Under the pieces are notes generated by a model, which was not told the origin of the DNA, did no database searches, and saw only the letters and a program-made list of their open reading frames with translations. The position numbers and the translations under genes were made by a program. From Hibiscus mutabilis (Eukaryota > Streptophyta > Magnoliopsida > Malvales > Malvaceae), in NCBI GenBank assembly GCA_019671005.1, contig CM033726.1, positions 16,737,608 through 16,801,607 on the forward strand: 64,000 nucleotides of DNA, in the 5' to 3' direction. Positions 47,123-57,557 of this stretch are shown piece after piece; within the stretch, counting starts at the first letter, position 1, and each line of letters starts with the position of its first letter.

Positions 47123-48890
47123 ATGACCAGAAGCCACCCTGTGGTGGACGAGTGGCCATACGATCCAAAAATTGAGAAACCTTACAGAGGTTAAAAAGAA
47201 GATTCCGATAGATGAATAATTAAGGTAATGGAGAAAATGGCATGGTGAACAATGAAGGAAATGCACATAACAATGTGATGCTACCACCACCTGTGGTCCC
47301 AATTGTTGATGAAAAAAGACCTATTAGAGAACAATCGACACCAACCATTGACAATCTGATGCCAGGACTTGTTGGCGCAGAGGTAAATGCTGTCAATTTT
47401 GAACTTAAGCAGTAATGATTCAAACTCTTTTGAATGTAGGTCAGTTTGATGGAGCACTTACTGGAAATCCTAGGAAACATCTGAAGCAGTTCATGGAGAT
47501 TTGCCAGTTATTTTAACAAAATGGAGTACCTGAAGATACCATGAAGTTGAAGTTATTCACTTTTTCCTTGAGAGATAGAGCTAAGGCTTGGCTCAATTCC
47601 TTGCCACCTAACTCAGTCATTTCATGGGCAGACCTATGCCAGAAGTTCTTGATAAGATTTCAACCGCCAACACTCACTGCCAAGCTACGGGGTGAGATTA
47701 TTACATTCAGGCAGGCCGAGGATGATACCTTATATGATGCCTAGAAAGATTTAAAGATCTGTTGAGAAGGTGTCCTATGCATGGATTCCCGAATTTGACC
47801 CAAATACAAACCTTCTATAATGGATTGAATGCACAAACGAGGATTGTTGTTGATGCTTTAACAGCCGGTTCATTGTTGGACAAGACGTATACCGAGGCTG
47901 TTAACATTCTTCAAAGGATTGCAATCAACAATTTTGAATATCCTGTTGCTAGACTTGGGACCAAAACCAAAACCAGTAGGAAATTTCAGGTTGATGAATT
48001 AACATCCATCCATGCTGAGATTTCCAATCTTACTAGCGTGGTGAGAACGTTGCAAAAGAACAATGAGTCCCAAGAAGTTAAAGCATTAGATCCATTCTGC
48101 ACAATTTGTGGAGAAAACCATCATGTGGAAGAATGCCCTGCCAACCCCGAATCGGTAAACTTTGCTGGCAATGTTAATCGTTACTATAATTCTAACTCCA
48201 ATACTTATAATCCAGGATAGAGACAACACCCTAACTTAGCATAGGGAAATCAAGGAGGTAACCAATATAATGCCCAGCACCAGAATACCCAGAGGTAGAA
48301 TAACAATGCCATGCCAGCTTTCAACAACAATGGCATGTCAACATTTTATCAGAATGCCATGCCATATAAATCTCAAAACAATTTCCAGCAAGGGTAGAGA
48401 TTCAACCAATGAGGCACTCTCACAGAGTATATAGAGAGGAATGATGCCACAGTCCAGAGTTTGGCAGTATCAATGAGGAACTTGGAAGTTCAGATTGGGC
48501 AGATTGCTAGTGCACTCAGCAATCAACCCCAATGAGCATTTCCAAGTGACACCGAAGATGCTCGGCACAAAGACAATGAGCAATGTAAAGCTATAACTCT
48601 TCAGAGTGATAAGCAGTGTGTGATGGAGAAAGCTGCCAAGAAGCCAGTTAACTAACAAATCGAGAAGCCAATGCCAGCAGAAAACCCCAAGAAAGCAGAG
48701 AAAGAGGAAACAAAAGTAGAAGATGCCAGAACTGCTGCCAAAACGAATGCCAGCACTGATGCCAAACATACTGATGCCAGCACTACCTTGGCAAAGCTAG
48801 TAGTGCCAGCATATGCCTATTTGCCAACACCATTTCCAGTGAGACTTCAAAAGCATAAGCAAAACTAGCAATTTAAGCGTTTCTTAGATG
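47123..48890 (+). pseudogene. Athila E gag
   Basis: An ATG at 47123 (MTRSHPVVDEWPYDPKIEK) is the likely start; a stop follows at about codon 24 and the frame changes. The capsid domain is clear: NPRKHLKQFMEICQLF, MKLKLFTFSLRDRAKAWLNS, LCQKFLIRFQPP (47541-47744), then CPMHGFPNLTQIQTFYNGLN and DALTAGSLLDKTY (47762-48220). A zinc knuckle CTICGENHHVEECP lies at 48098-48136. The C-terminal part is Asn/Gln-rich, then Lys/Ala/Thr-rich (48671-48868), with PTPFPVRLQKHK at the end. Gag would assemble the particle. Confidence 0.85.
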
Positions 48891-49460
48891 TTCTTAAACA
48901 ACTACAAATCAACATTCCATTGGTATAAGCTCTTGAGCAAATACCCAACTATGTGAAATTTTATGAAAATATTCTGTCCAAAAGGAGGAAGTTAGGAGAT
49001 TTTGAAACTGTTGCTCTCACTGAGGGATGCAGTGCCATGATCCTAAACTGATTGCCACCAAAGCTAAAAGATCTGGGAAGTTTTACCATTCCTTGTACCA
49101 TTGGCAACAAATTCACGGGCAAGGTACTGTACGACCTAGGAGCCATCATCAACTTGATGCCAATGTCAGTTTTTCAGAAGCTTGGCATAGAAGCAAGACC
49201 TACCACGGTGACACTCCTGCTGGCAGACCGATCATATGCAAATCCAAAGGGTAAGATTGAGGATGTGTTGGTAAAGGTAGACAAATTTATTTTTCCAGTT
49301 GATTCCATCATTTTGGATTATGAGGCTGATATTAATGTCCCGAATATTTTGGGTAGACCATTCCTTGCCACGGATAGGGCTTTGATAGATGTTCATTAAG
49401 GGGAACTAACAATGCGCATGAATGATCAGCATGTTACATTTAATGTGTTTCAAGCTTTAA
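48891..49460 (+). pseudogene. Athila E aspartic protease
   Basis: The lead-in ILSKRRKLGDFETVALTEG is followed by the open frame 49052-49399: PPKLKDLGSFTIPC, FTGKVLYDLGAIINLMP (active site DLG), LLLADRSYANPKGKIEDVL, VDKFIFPVDSIILDYEAD and ILGRPFLATDRALIDV. A stop at 49400 interrupts the join to the pre-RT region. The length and blocks match Athila proteases. Confidence 0.83.
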
Positions 49461-50796
49461 AATGTGAAGATGAATCTGATGAATGCCAAGTCGAAGAGAT
49501 GACGGAGTCCATTTCCACTTTGGACATGGCATAGTTTTGCCATGATACAGAATTTGATGCCAGCAACTTAGATGGTATAGTTGAATTGTTTGAAGAACCT
49601 GAAGAATCGGTCCTGTAGGCTGAGGAGGCAAAGTATTTTGAGCCACTACAGTTGGCTGGAAGAGAGATTAAGGCACCTAAACCATCAATTGAGGAGCCGC
49701 CAGAGTTGGAGCTAAAACCACTGCCAAATCACTTGACGTATGCTTATTTAGGTAAACACTCAACTCTACTAGTGATCATTGCCACTGATCTCACTAATGA
49801 TCAGGATGAGAGATTGCTGGCAATATTAAGCAATTATAAGCAAGCATTGGGTTGGACCTTGGCAGGTATTCGAGGTATCAGCCTACCGTTTGCATGCACA
49901 AGATTATCTTGAAGGAGTACCATGGCAAGACCATTGAAGGCCAGAGAAGGCTAAACCAAAGCATGAAAGAGGTAGTGAAAAAGGAGATCATAAAATGGCT
50001 TGATGTCGGGATTATTTATCCCATTTTTGATAGCTCTTGGGTTAGCCCGGTGTAGTGTGTGCCAAAGAAAGGCGACATGACCGTGGTACAAAATAGTAAA
50101 GCTAAATTGATTCCCTCCAGAACTATCATAGAATGGAGAGTGTGCATGGACTATAGGAGGCTAAACAATGCCATGAGGAAGGATCACTTCCCATTGCCAT
50201 TAATCGACCAGATGCTAGACAGGTTGGCAGGTAAAGCTTTCTATTGTTTTTTGAATGGTTATTCAGGATATAATCAGAATGGCATCGCTCCTGATGATCA
50301 AGAGAAGACCACATTCATGTGTCCATATGGGACGTTTGCATTTAGAAGGATGCCATTCGGCCTATGTAATGCTTCGGCAACATTTCAACGTTGCATGATG
50401 TCCATTTTTTCCGATATGATAGAGCACAACAATGAAGTATTCATGGATGATTTCTTATTGTTTGGCAAAACATTTGAGGAATGTCTACAAAGATTGGAGC
50501 AAGTCTTGAAGAGATGCATGGAGACAAACCTAGTGTTGAACTGGAAAAAATGCCACTTTATGGTGAAGGAGGGCATTGTTCTCGGGCACAAGGTAACCGA
50601 GAGAGGATTAGAAGTTGATCGAGCGAAAGTTGAGGTAATTAAGCAATTGCTGCCCCCAACAAGTGTCAAAGGTATAAGGAGTTTTCTAGGACTCGCCAAT
50701 TTTTACTGGCGTTTCATTAGATACTTTTCAAAGACTGCTAAGCCTTTATGCTTGTTATTAGAACATAATGCCACTTTTGCATTTGACGATTCTTGA
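49461..50796 (+). pseudogene. Athila E reverse transcriptase
   Basis: After an acidic linker, the pre-RT block at 49652-49912 has HLTYAYLGKHSTLLV and YKQALGWTLAGIRGIS. The RT has IIKWLDVGIIYPIFDSSWV, a stop at 50055 in place of a Gln/Trp codon, then the open frame 50059-50796: WRVCMDYRRLNNAMRKDHF, FLNGYSGYNQNGIA, YGTFAFRRMPFGLCNASATF and catalytic FMDDFLLF, with SFLGLANFYWRFI in the connection. The catalytic DD pair is present. It ends at a stop at 50797 before RNase H. The polymerase fold is nearly complete across 245 residues. Confidence 0.87.
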
Positions 50797-51377
50797 TTGA
50801 TAGCATTTGAGGAACTTAAAGAGAAGTTAATCAATGCTCCTATAGTCGTGGCACAGGACTGAAATGAGCCATTCAAGCTCATGTGCGACGCTAGCGACTA
50901 TGCTGTTGGATCAATCTTGGGACAAAGGCATGGCAAGGTTTTCCATGCCATCTACTATGCCAGCTAAACCTTGAATGAAGCACAATTGAACTACTCTACG
51001 ACCGAGAAAAACTTTCTCGCGATTGTATTTGCTTTTGACAAATTTAGATCTTATTTAATTGGTAACAAAGTTGTGGTTTTTTACAGATCATTCGGCATTG
51101 AAGTATCTCTTGGAAAAGAAGGATGACAAGCCCAGACTAATCTGATGGACGCTCCTACTTCAAGAATTTGATCTTGAGATCTTAGACAAAAGGGGCAGTG
51201 AAAACTTCGTAGTTGACCACCTCTCATGTTTAGAGCATCATCTTGAAGATGGTAAGACCAATTTTATAACAGATAAATTTCTTGACGAGTATTTGCTTGC
51301 AGTTAATGTCATGCCATGGTACGCTGACATTGTCAACTACCTGGTAAGCAACATTCTACCACCATACTTGGCATGCA
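50797..51377 (+). pseudogene. Athila E RNase H
   Basis: The frame continues from RT with FEELKEKLINAPIVV, PFKLMCDASDYAVGSILGQ and LNYSTTEKNFLAIVFAFDKF. Stops lie near 50797, 50860 and 50965. After VVVF a frameshift occurs near 51080, and the rest (SFGIEVSLGKEG) is out of frame. Catalytic residues in CDASD and TTEK are visible; the YTDH block is disrupted. Confidence 0.78.
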
Positions 51378-52594
51378 ATGCCAAAGAAAAGGTTCTTGCA
51401 AGAAGTTAGGCAATACTATTGGGGCGAGCCAATATTGTTCAAACAGTGTGCCAACCAAGTGATCCACCGGTGTATGCCTGAGGTTGAGCAGCATAACATA
51501 TTGCATTTGTGTCATGCTGCACCTTATGGAGGTCACTTTGCTCGGATGAAGACTACCGCCAAGGTGCTGCAATCAGGATTCTTTTGGTCCACACTATATA
51601 AGGATGCCCACGAGTATGCCAAGGCGTACGACCGATGCCAACGAACAGGAAATATCTCTGGCAAACACCAACTACTACTTCAAAACATTATGCTTGTGGA
51701 CTTATTTGATGTATGGGGGATAGACTTTATGGGTCATTTCCTCCATCATTTGGTAATGTATATATTCTTATGGCTGTTGACTATGTATCAAAATGGGTAG
51801 AGGTTGTTGCCCTGCCAACAAAGGATGCCAAGGCCGTTGCCAAGTTCTTGCACAAAGACATTTTTGCTAGATTTGGTGCCCCTAAAGTGATTATTCATGA
51901 TGAGGGCACCCATTTTAAATGTAATCTAATCTCTAAAGCTTTGTGCAGGTATGGTATGCATCAGAGGATTGCCACAGCATATCATCCACAAACAAAAAGG
52001 CAAGCCGAGATTTCAAACAAGGAGATTAAGAACATTTTAGAGAAGACTGTTAATCCATCAAGGAAAGATTGGTCCTTAAGACTAGATGAGTCCTTGTAGG
52101 GTTACAGGACTACCTTTAAAACTCCTTTGGGTACTTCACCGTTTAGACTGGTTTTTGAAAAACCATGCCATCTGCTAGTAGAGCTTGAACATAAAGCCTA
52201 CTGAGCCATCAGAACACTTGACATGGCATGGAGAGTTGCTGGAGAGAAGAGGTTACTAAACCTAAATGTGTTAGAGGAATTCAGAACACAAGCATATGAG
52301 AATGCCAGAATTTACAAGGAAAAGGCAAAACGCTGGCATGACAGTAGGATAATGCCAAAATAGTTTGAGGTAGGCCAACGTATTTTTTTATTCAACTCAC
52401 GACTGAAGTTGTTTCCAAGAAAACTGAGATCAAGATGGAAGGGCCCTTTTGAAGTTGTGAAGCCCTATGCTCATAGAGCTGTGGACATTAAGAACTTGAA
52501 TTTGGGAGATGCTTTTAAAGTGAATGGCCAACATTTAAAGCACTACATGGAAGGTGATCAGAACAATGCCAAGGAGGTGATCCTCTTGGTATAG
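51378..52594 (+). pseudogene. Athila E integrase
   Basis: 51378-51800 holds the zinc-binding region LCHAAPYGGHFARM and YDRCQRTGN (a usual Cys has become Tyr) and WGIDFMGHF, which gives the first catalytic Asp. A frameshift near 51730 leads to 51713-52099: DYVSKWVEVVALPTKDAKA, APKVIIHDEGTHF (second Asp) and YHPQTKRQAEISNKEIK (Glu). A stop at 52099 precedes TPLGTSPFRLVFEKPCH. The C-terminal domain at 52409-52594, with LRSRWKGPFEV and VNGQHLKHYMEG, ends with VILLV and a stop. It would insert the DNA copy; all three D-D-E residues are readable. Confidence 0.86.
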
Positions 52595-53291
52595 GTAACA
52601 TGAAAGCACCATCAGGTTTGAATTTTTGTAAATATTAGGATAATTGTTTTTCTTTGTTTTTAGGTTTCTAGGTTTTTAATAGTTTTCTTTCCATCATTTT
52701 ACGTTTTTATTCCTTGTCTATGTTGAAAGGTTTTCTTTGAGTCAATGTAGAATCAGTATGCCATGAACCATGCCAGGAGCAATGCGAAGGAGAGACTTGC
52801 CATGAGCCGATGCCACAATAGGAGAATTCTGCGTGCTAAGCACAATGCTAGAGTAGCTTGGCATGCGATGAATTGAAACATAAAAAGAAGAAGTAAACCC
52901 TAGCTTGACCGGCCCATTAAATAAGAGAGAATATTTCTCTTTAAACCTAAACCCTAGCCGCCCAAAAATTGGGTTGAAATTTAAATTCAATCTAATCACC
53001 TTATCACTCCAATATTTACCAAATAGTATCACTTACAACCTTATTACTTCACCTTATCACTTTACCCTCTTTAAAAAACAGTTCTTTTTACCTTCCATCA
53101 TTATCCCTATTTACTCGATTACTAACCCTATTAAAACATCCAACCTTATCACTTTCTTTCCCTAGCCGAATTTAAAGAACCCAACTCTCTCTTAATTTTC
53201 CACTTTTCTTTTCAAGAAAGAACCAAGCTTCACATCGTCTTTTCTTCTTATTCCTTGATTCAAAATCATTCTAAATTCTTGCACGTTTCCA
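52595..53291 (+). other. Spacer between pol and env-like gene of E
   Basis: Non-coding. It contains many ATGCCA words (52755-52880) and, from 52860, a stretch shared with 6429-6926 of A with ACCCTAGCCGCCC and short TTATCACTT-type repeats. Possible leader or splice region of an env-like mRNA. Confidence 0.55.
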
Positions 53292-53700
53292 ATGGCTTCT
53301 TCTTCTTCTACCTCTTTCAACCGATTTTTCAATGAGGAGATCCGAAAAAAGTTTGAAGCTAACTTTGCTTCAAGATCTTTTTGCTACGAGTAACACTTCA
53401 ATTTCAAGACGGAGACAAGCATTGGCTTCCCTCTAGAATTCATGGCAATAGTCGACATGTAAAAGTGGAATCTGTTTTGCTAGCAAGAATGAGAGATTTA
53501 TGCCACCATTGTTCAAGAATTCTACGCTCATCTTGTGACCAAGGATTCGCCCTTCTTGATGATTCGAGGTAAGCTTCACGAACTTAAAGTGTATGAGTCC
53601 TCTTAAGAATACAAGAGAGGATAGGTTGGATGCACTTTTTATCAACGATTTAGGCATATAATTGGGGCCAAGATTTATGGTTTTTGTATTGTTCTACTCA
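53292..53700 (+). pseudogene. Athila E env-like gene, N-terminal fragment
   Basis: The ATG at 53292 gives MASSSSTSFNRFFNEEIRKK, then FEANFASRSF and a stop. Further pieces in shifting frames are FYAHLVTKDSPFLMIRGK (matches FYAYLTTKDSPFQMVRGK of A) and EDRLDALFINDLGI (matches DKLDLLVNDLCI of C). It ends near 53700, where LINE sequence starts. Confidence 0.7.
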
Positions 53701-54859
53701 TAGGTGAATTACCTACGAAAAAGGTTAATTATACTCATATTGTGCTTAATCCCAAGGTTAGTGATCTTTGAAAAATGTCCCATTTTAAGCCTATCAGTAT
53801 GTGCAATGAATTATTTAAGATTGCTTATGGTTAATAGGCTATAAGATGTCATTCATCTATATATTGACGGGGCACAAAGTATTTTTTTACCCCAAACATC
53901 CATACATCGAACTATGAGTGATAATGAGCATGACCGACTCACAAGCTACTCGGGCTCAGCTTTGTCAAATTTCGATCAAAGCTCGACTCGAGCTCGTGCT
54001 CGACTCAAGACCTTAACAAGTTGAGCAGAGCCAACCCAAGCTCGGCTCAAAAAGCTCGTGAAGAGGCTTAAAAATAATTATATATACTCTATAAAGACTT
54101 GTATATTTCAGTGTTATTAATTTGTTATCATGGTTAAATACTTTAAATCCCCTTCTCTTTATGGACTTGTCTAATTTAGAAAATTATTATGGTTACGTGT
54201 AGACTTCAAAAATAAATATTAACTTTGCCCAAATAGGTTTTCACATGTTAATTTTCAAAACTTCAATAAAATATTTAAAAGCAATTTGAGGAAAGAAATG
54301 AGTCAGGCTCAAATTGTCCACTTCGAGCTTGAGCCTAAACTTTTGAGCTCTATGAGCTTTAAAATCAAGCCAAACCCACTAATACTATTTTCGAGCCGGG
54401 CTGAGCATGCCCAGGTTCGGGCTCAACTCGGCTCGTTATTACCCCTATATTTGACAACATTGTGGTTGCAAATGAAATTCTACATTCTTTGAAGAAGAAA
54501 TGCATGGGATGTATTGGCCACTTTGCTCTCAAGTTGGATATAAAGTCTATGATCGAGTTGAGTGGAGCTTTATTGAAGAAATAACGTTGAAGACGGGTTT
54601 TTCTCCCATTTGGGTATCATTTATAATGTGTTGTATCTCCTCATTTTCTTAGTCATTAGTTCTGAATGGAGTAGTGGAGGATAGATTCCTACCGTCTAGG
54701 GGTCTCCAACAGGAATACCCACTGAGGTCGTACTTGTTTTTCTACTGTAGTGAAGGCTTATCTTCCCTATTACATTCAGCAGTAGGTTATGGAAGCATGA
54801 GTGGTATTCATATTACGAAGAGAGTGCCGCTTGTCACACATTTTTTCTTTGTGGATGAC
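53701..54859 (+). mobile_element. LINE (L1-type) reverse-transcriptase fragment
   Basis: Non-LTR RT blocks on the plus strand: ELPTKKVNYTHIVL (RT entry), KMSHFKPISMCNELFKI (family FRPISLCNVLYKI), then after a MITE FDNIVVANEILHSLKKK, GHFALKLDIKS, VEWSFIEEITLKTGFSP, DRFLPSRGLQQEYPL and HFFFVDDCRL, where FVDD is the catalytic box (family FADD). Frames shift and stops occur. The fragment starts inside the Athila E env-like gene and stops exactly at the LTR edge of F (54860), just after the catalytic box. This suggests a 5'-truncated LINE inserted into E and then cut by F. Confidence 0.8.
53913..54447. mobile_element. Candidate hAT-like MITE inside the LINE
   Basis: About 535 bases that split the LINE RT between SIHRT and FDNIVV. 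The ends are imperfect inverted repeats: TATGAGTGATAATGAGC on the left and TAGGGGTAATAACGAGC on the right (reverse complement), followed by GCTCGA/GAGCC-rich subterminal sequence, as in known non-autonomous hAT families. A weak flanking match (ATCGAAC versus ATTTGAC) could be a decayed 8-bp duplication. No coding capacity. Confidence 0.6.
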
Positions 54860-56473
54860 TGTAGACTCTCGAAGTGAATGCTGGCAAAAATGGCAGAAGA
54901 TATGTATTGGAAAAGTAAAAACAGTGCCAAGATGAGTCTTTTGCATGCAAGTATACATGGTCTGCAAGTAATACAGCAGTTAAGCTAAGTATCGATCCTA
55001 CTAAGATTGACTTGGAATTCAATTGCTTTGATTGTTACTTGTCTTGAGAAAAAGTTGTTTGTTTTAAAGTTGGTTTGGAAATAATTGAAATGAAATAAAA
55101 GAAATGAAAGTAAAGCAAGACATTGGAAAGGAAGATGCTTTAATGAATGATGTGTGTTGGCAGGGAATGCCTGGTTTTCACGCTATTCATGTCGTGCCAG
55201 CCTTCAATAACAACCTATCTTGGCATTGTTTGCCGAACAGATTCAAAATTAGCAAAGCCTCTCTCGATGGTCATTGCCCTAAATTGATCATGTAAAAACC
55301 CCTATATCTCTATAGTGCATGCTTTTAAATAAACCAATTTGATTAAGATCCAATCTATACTCCTAAGGGGTAGATTTTACTCCCGAAGTAAGCTCATCTA
55401 CTTGAACGACTTCTCTCGAAGCTTCTCTCCTTAGTATTCAACAACTTAATCGTTGCCACCTTAAGTCTGTTAAGATATTAAGGAGCAATAGGCCAACAAT
55501 GCCAGCTCTTGCTTGGCATAGTATTTAGAAAACATTAAAGTATGCAGAATAGATAAAATAATGCTGAAGCAGATTCATTTTTAAAAACTGAAACATAAAA
55601 CAGCGTTCAACGCAAACATCCCTTACCAACTATTATAGATTAGTTCATGGTGAGGGATTTAACCAAAAAACCATAAACGTTTTCAAAGTACATCATCATT
55701 AAAGATAAGGTAAAACAACTAGAAAGAGAGAATGGACGAGAAAGGGTCTCTTGATACAGACCTTCATGATCTAGGCTCTCAGCCAAGCTGGTCGAACCAC
55801 CCTTCCAAGGTGCATCCGATCGTCACTCGTCTTGCACTCCAACTCCTCACTCGATCACCCCACCTAATTTTTCCTTCCTCCAAATGCTTGCTTGGTTGGT
55901 GTTTAAATAAGCGTGCAAGGAAGGGATATGATGAGCTCCTCATTTGAATTTTAAATGCTGAAGGGATAAGAGATAATCATCTTATCCAAGCTTGAATGAG
56001 AGCTGATCAGACTAGGGCTGACGTCATACTGCCGACGCTGTCTTGTCATCCAATCTTGGCATGAATCTACCAACCAATCTTGGCACCATCTTATCTGCTA
56101 TTTTTCGGAGATTGATTCAATTGCTATCTTTTTGGAGCCTGATCTTGTTGTATTTTTTCGGGGTCCAACAACTTTTTGGTAAGGCATCAAATTTACTTAT
56201 CTGCCAACCGGTGCTTGGCATTGTTGATCCATCTGTGCCAACAGCACTTGGCATTCTCTCTGGCATTCCTTCATGTGTTGCTTTTCTGGGCCAAATACTA
56301 TGCCAAACCTGCAAAATTTCCAACAAAACAACCCTTCACACTAGCATAGACAGAATTCTAAACTCCTTATGCTAATGCATGGTTTTAACATCCTTAAGCA
56401 ACTAAGTGTACCTAAAAACAAGCAAAAGCATTGTAAGATTGACATTAAAAATAGCACTTTTGGAGAGGTAACA
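54860..56473 (-). repeat. 3' LTR of Athila F (inverted relative to E)
   Basis: 1.61 kb. The plus-strand left edge is TGTAGACTCTC and the right edge GGAGAGGTAACA. Reverse complement aligns with 45397-47019 end to end. The TATA-like box, on the minus strand, is at 55902-55909. A five-base target duplication would start with ATGAC (54855-54859); its partner is off-window. Confidence 0.87.
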
Positions 56474-56496
56474 CACCCCCAAACCTAACTCATTGC
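56474..56496 (-). promoter_or_regulatory. Polypurine tract of Athila F
   Basis: The minus strand reads GTTAGGTTTGGGGGTG immediately before the LTR start TGTTACC. Confidence 0.83.
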
Positions 56497-57557
56497 TTGT
56501 CCTTAAGTAATGCAATCAAAATAGAAACAAAAAAATGTGAAAATGTTACCTCGAAAAAATTTTGGTTAAAATGCCAACAAGTGCTGGCAAGCAGAATTTG
56601 GCTCTATTTTTGTCCTCAGTATCTTAGTGCAGTAATGCCAAGCATATAGTAATTCAAGTATAGCAATATAACTCCAGTCCAAGGTCATGAATAGTGCATG
56701 ATGTTCAGGAAATATTTATCAAGTATCCTTTCACTCCCTTAGACAAATTTACTACCTAAACTCATTTTTTTTCTTTCTTTGCCATGGGTTACTGCTGGCA
56801 TTAATCTAAGCTTGCTTCGTGACACTATTTAACATGAGAGATAAGAGGGAGCATACCACGAATCCCTACCTTAATCTAGATATCACTAGGCTTTCTCTTC
56901 AACTCATACCCTAAAGTTTTGGACTTGAGAACTAAGAGGGAGCAAACCACAAAGCCCCAAGTAGCTTATTATCCCTAAGGTAGAGGAGAGTTATATCTTT
57001 TTTCTTGCCTTGGCAGAACATTGTTGCCTTATTTATTTTCTTTCACCCTTGCATCATTTGTTCTTTTTTTTAAATCTGAGCATAGTTTCAAAAAGTCTAA
57101 GTTTGCTAAGGAACTAGATACATACTACGTGTTAAGTGAAATTTCAGTTCCCTAAACTAGAGATTAATTGCCAAGCTAACATGGCATACTACTCTGATGG
57201 CATGGCATGACAACTAACGATTAGAATTTCCTCATTGGATAGACACCTAGATCAAATTAAACTTGCCTAACAAGTGTTAACATTTTTCAAGATTAAATCG
57301 AGGCAAAATTTTCTTTTTCTTTTTTTAGTGGTTTGGTATTCATCTTTTCTAAATGACCTAGATGGTATGGCAAGATGGCATGGCAACATAAATTAAATAT
57401 GAAGTGCATGGCATGGCATAAATGTGGGGAAAATGCACACCCCCAAACCCAAGATGTGCATTGCCCTCAATGCATGAAAACAACACATATATATAATTAA
57501 AATAGAAAATTAAAATGTGTGATCATGTAAATGCAAAGAAATGAAATGTAAAGGAGT
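56497..57557 (-). other. Non-coding 3' region of Athila F
   Basis: Corresponds to 8118-8960 of A. It includes a second polypurine-like motif (57436-57470; minus strand TTGAGGGCAA then GGGTTTGGGGGTGTG) close to the env-like stop, as in C and D. Rich in TGCCA/TGGCA words; no gene. Confidence 0.65.

Larger units (their letters stand above)
45397..53700 (+). mobile_element. Athila element E, nearly full length, 3' end missing
   Basis: The 5' LTR, tRNA-Asp PBS, gag, protease, RT, RNase H, integrase and the start of an env-like gene lie in the standard Athila order on the plus strand. The env-like gene runs into LINE sequence near 53700 and no 3' LTR follows. The coding region has about a dozen visible stops and frameshifts but is the best preserved Athila here. 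It is the same family as A and F. Confidence 0.87.

Noticed and set aside
55732..56375. Plus-strand frames in the F LTR
   Set aside because: Antisense frames in an LTR; their words reflect the LTR, not a gene.
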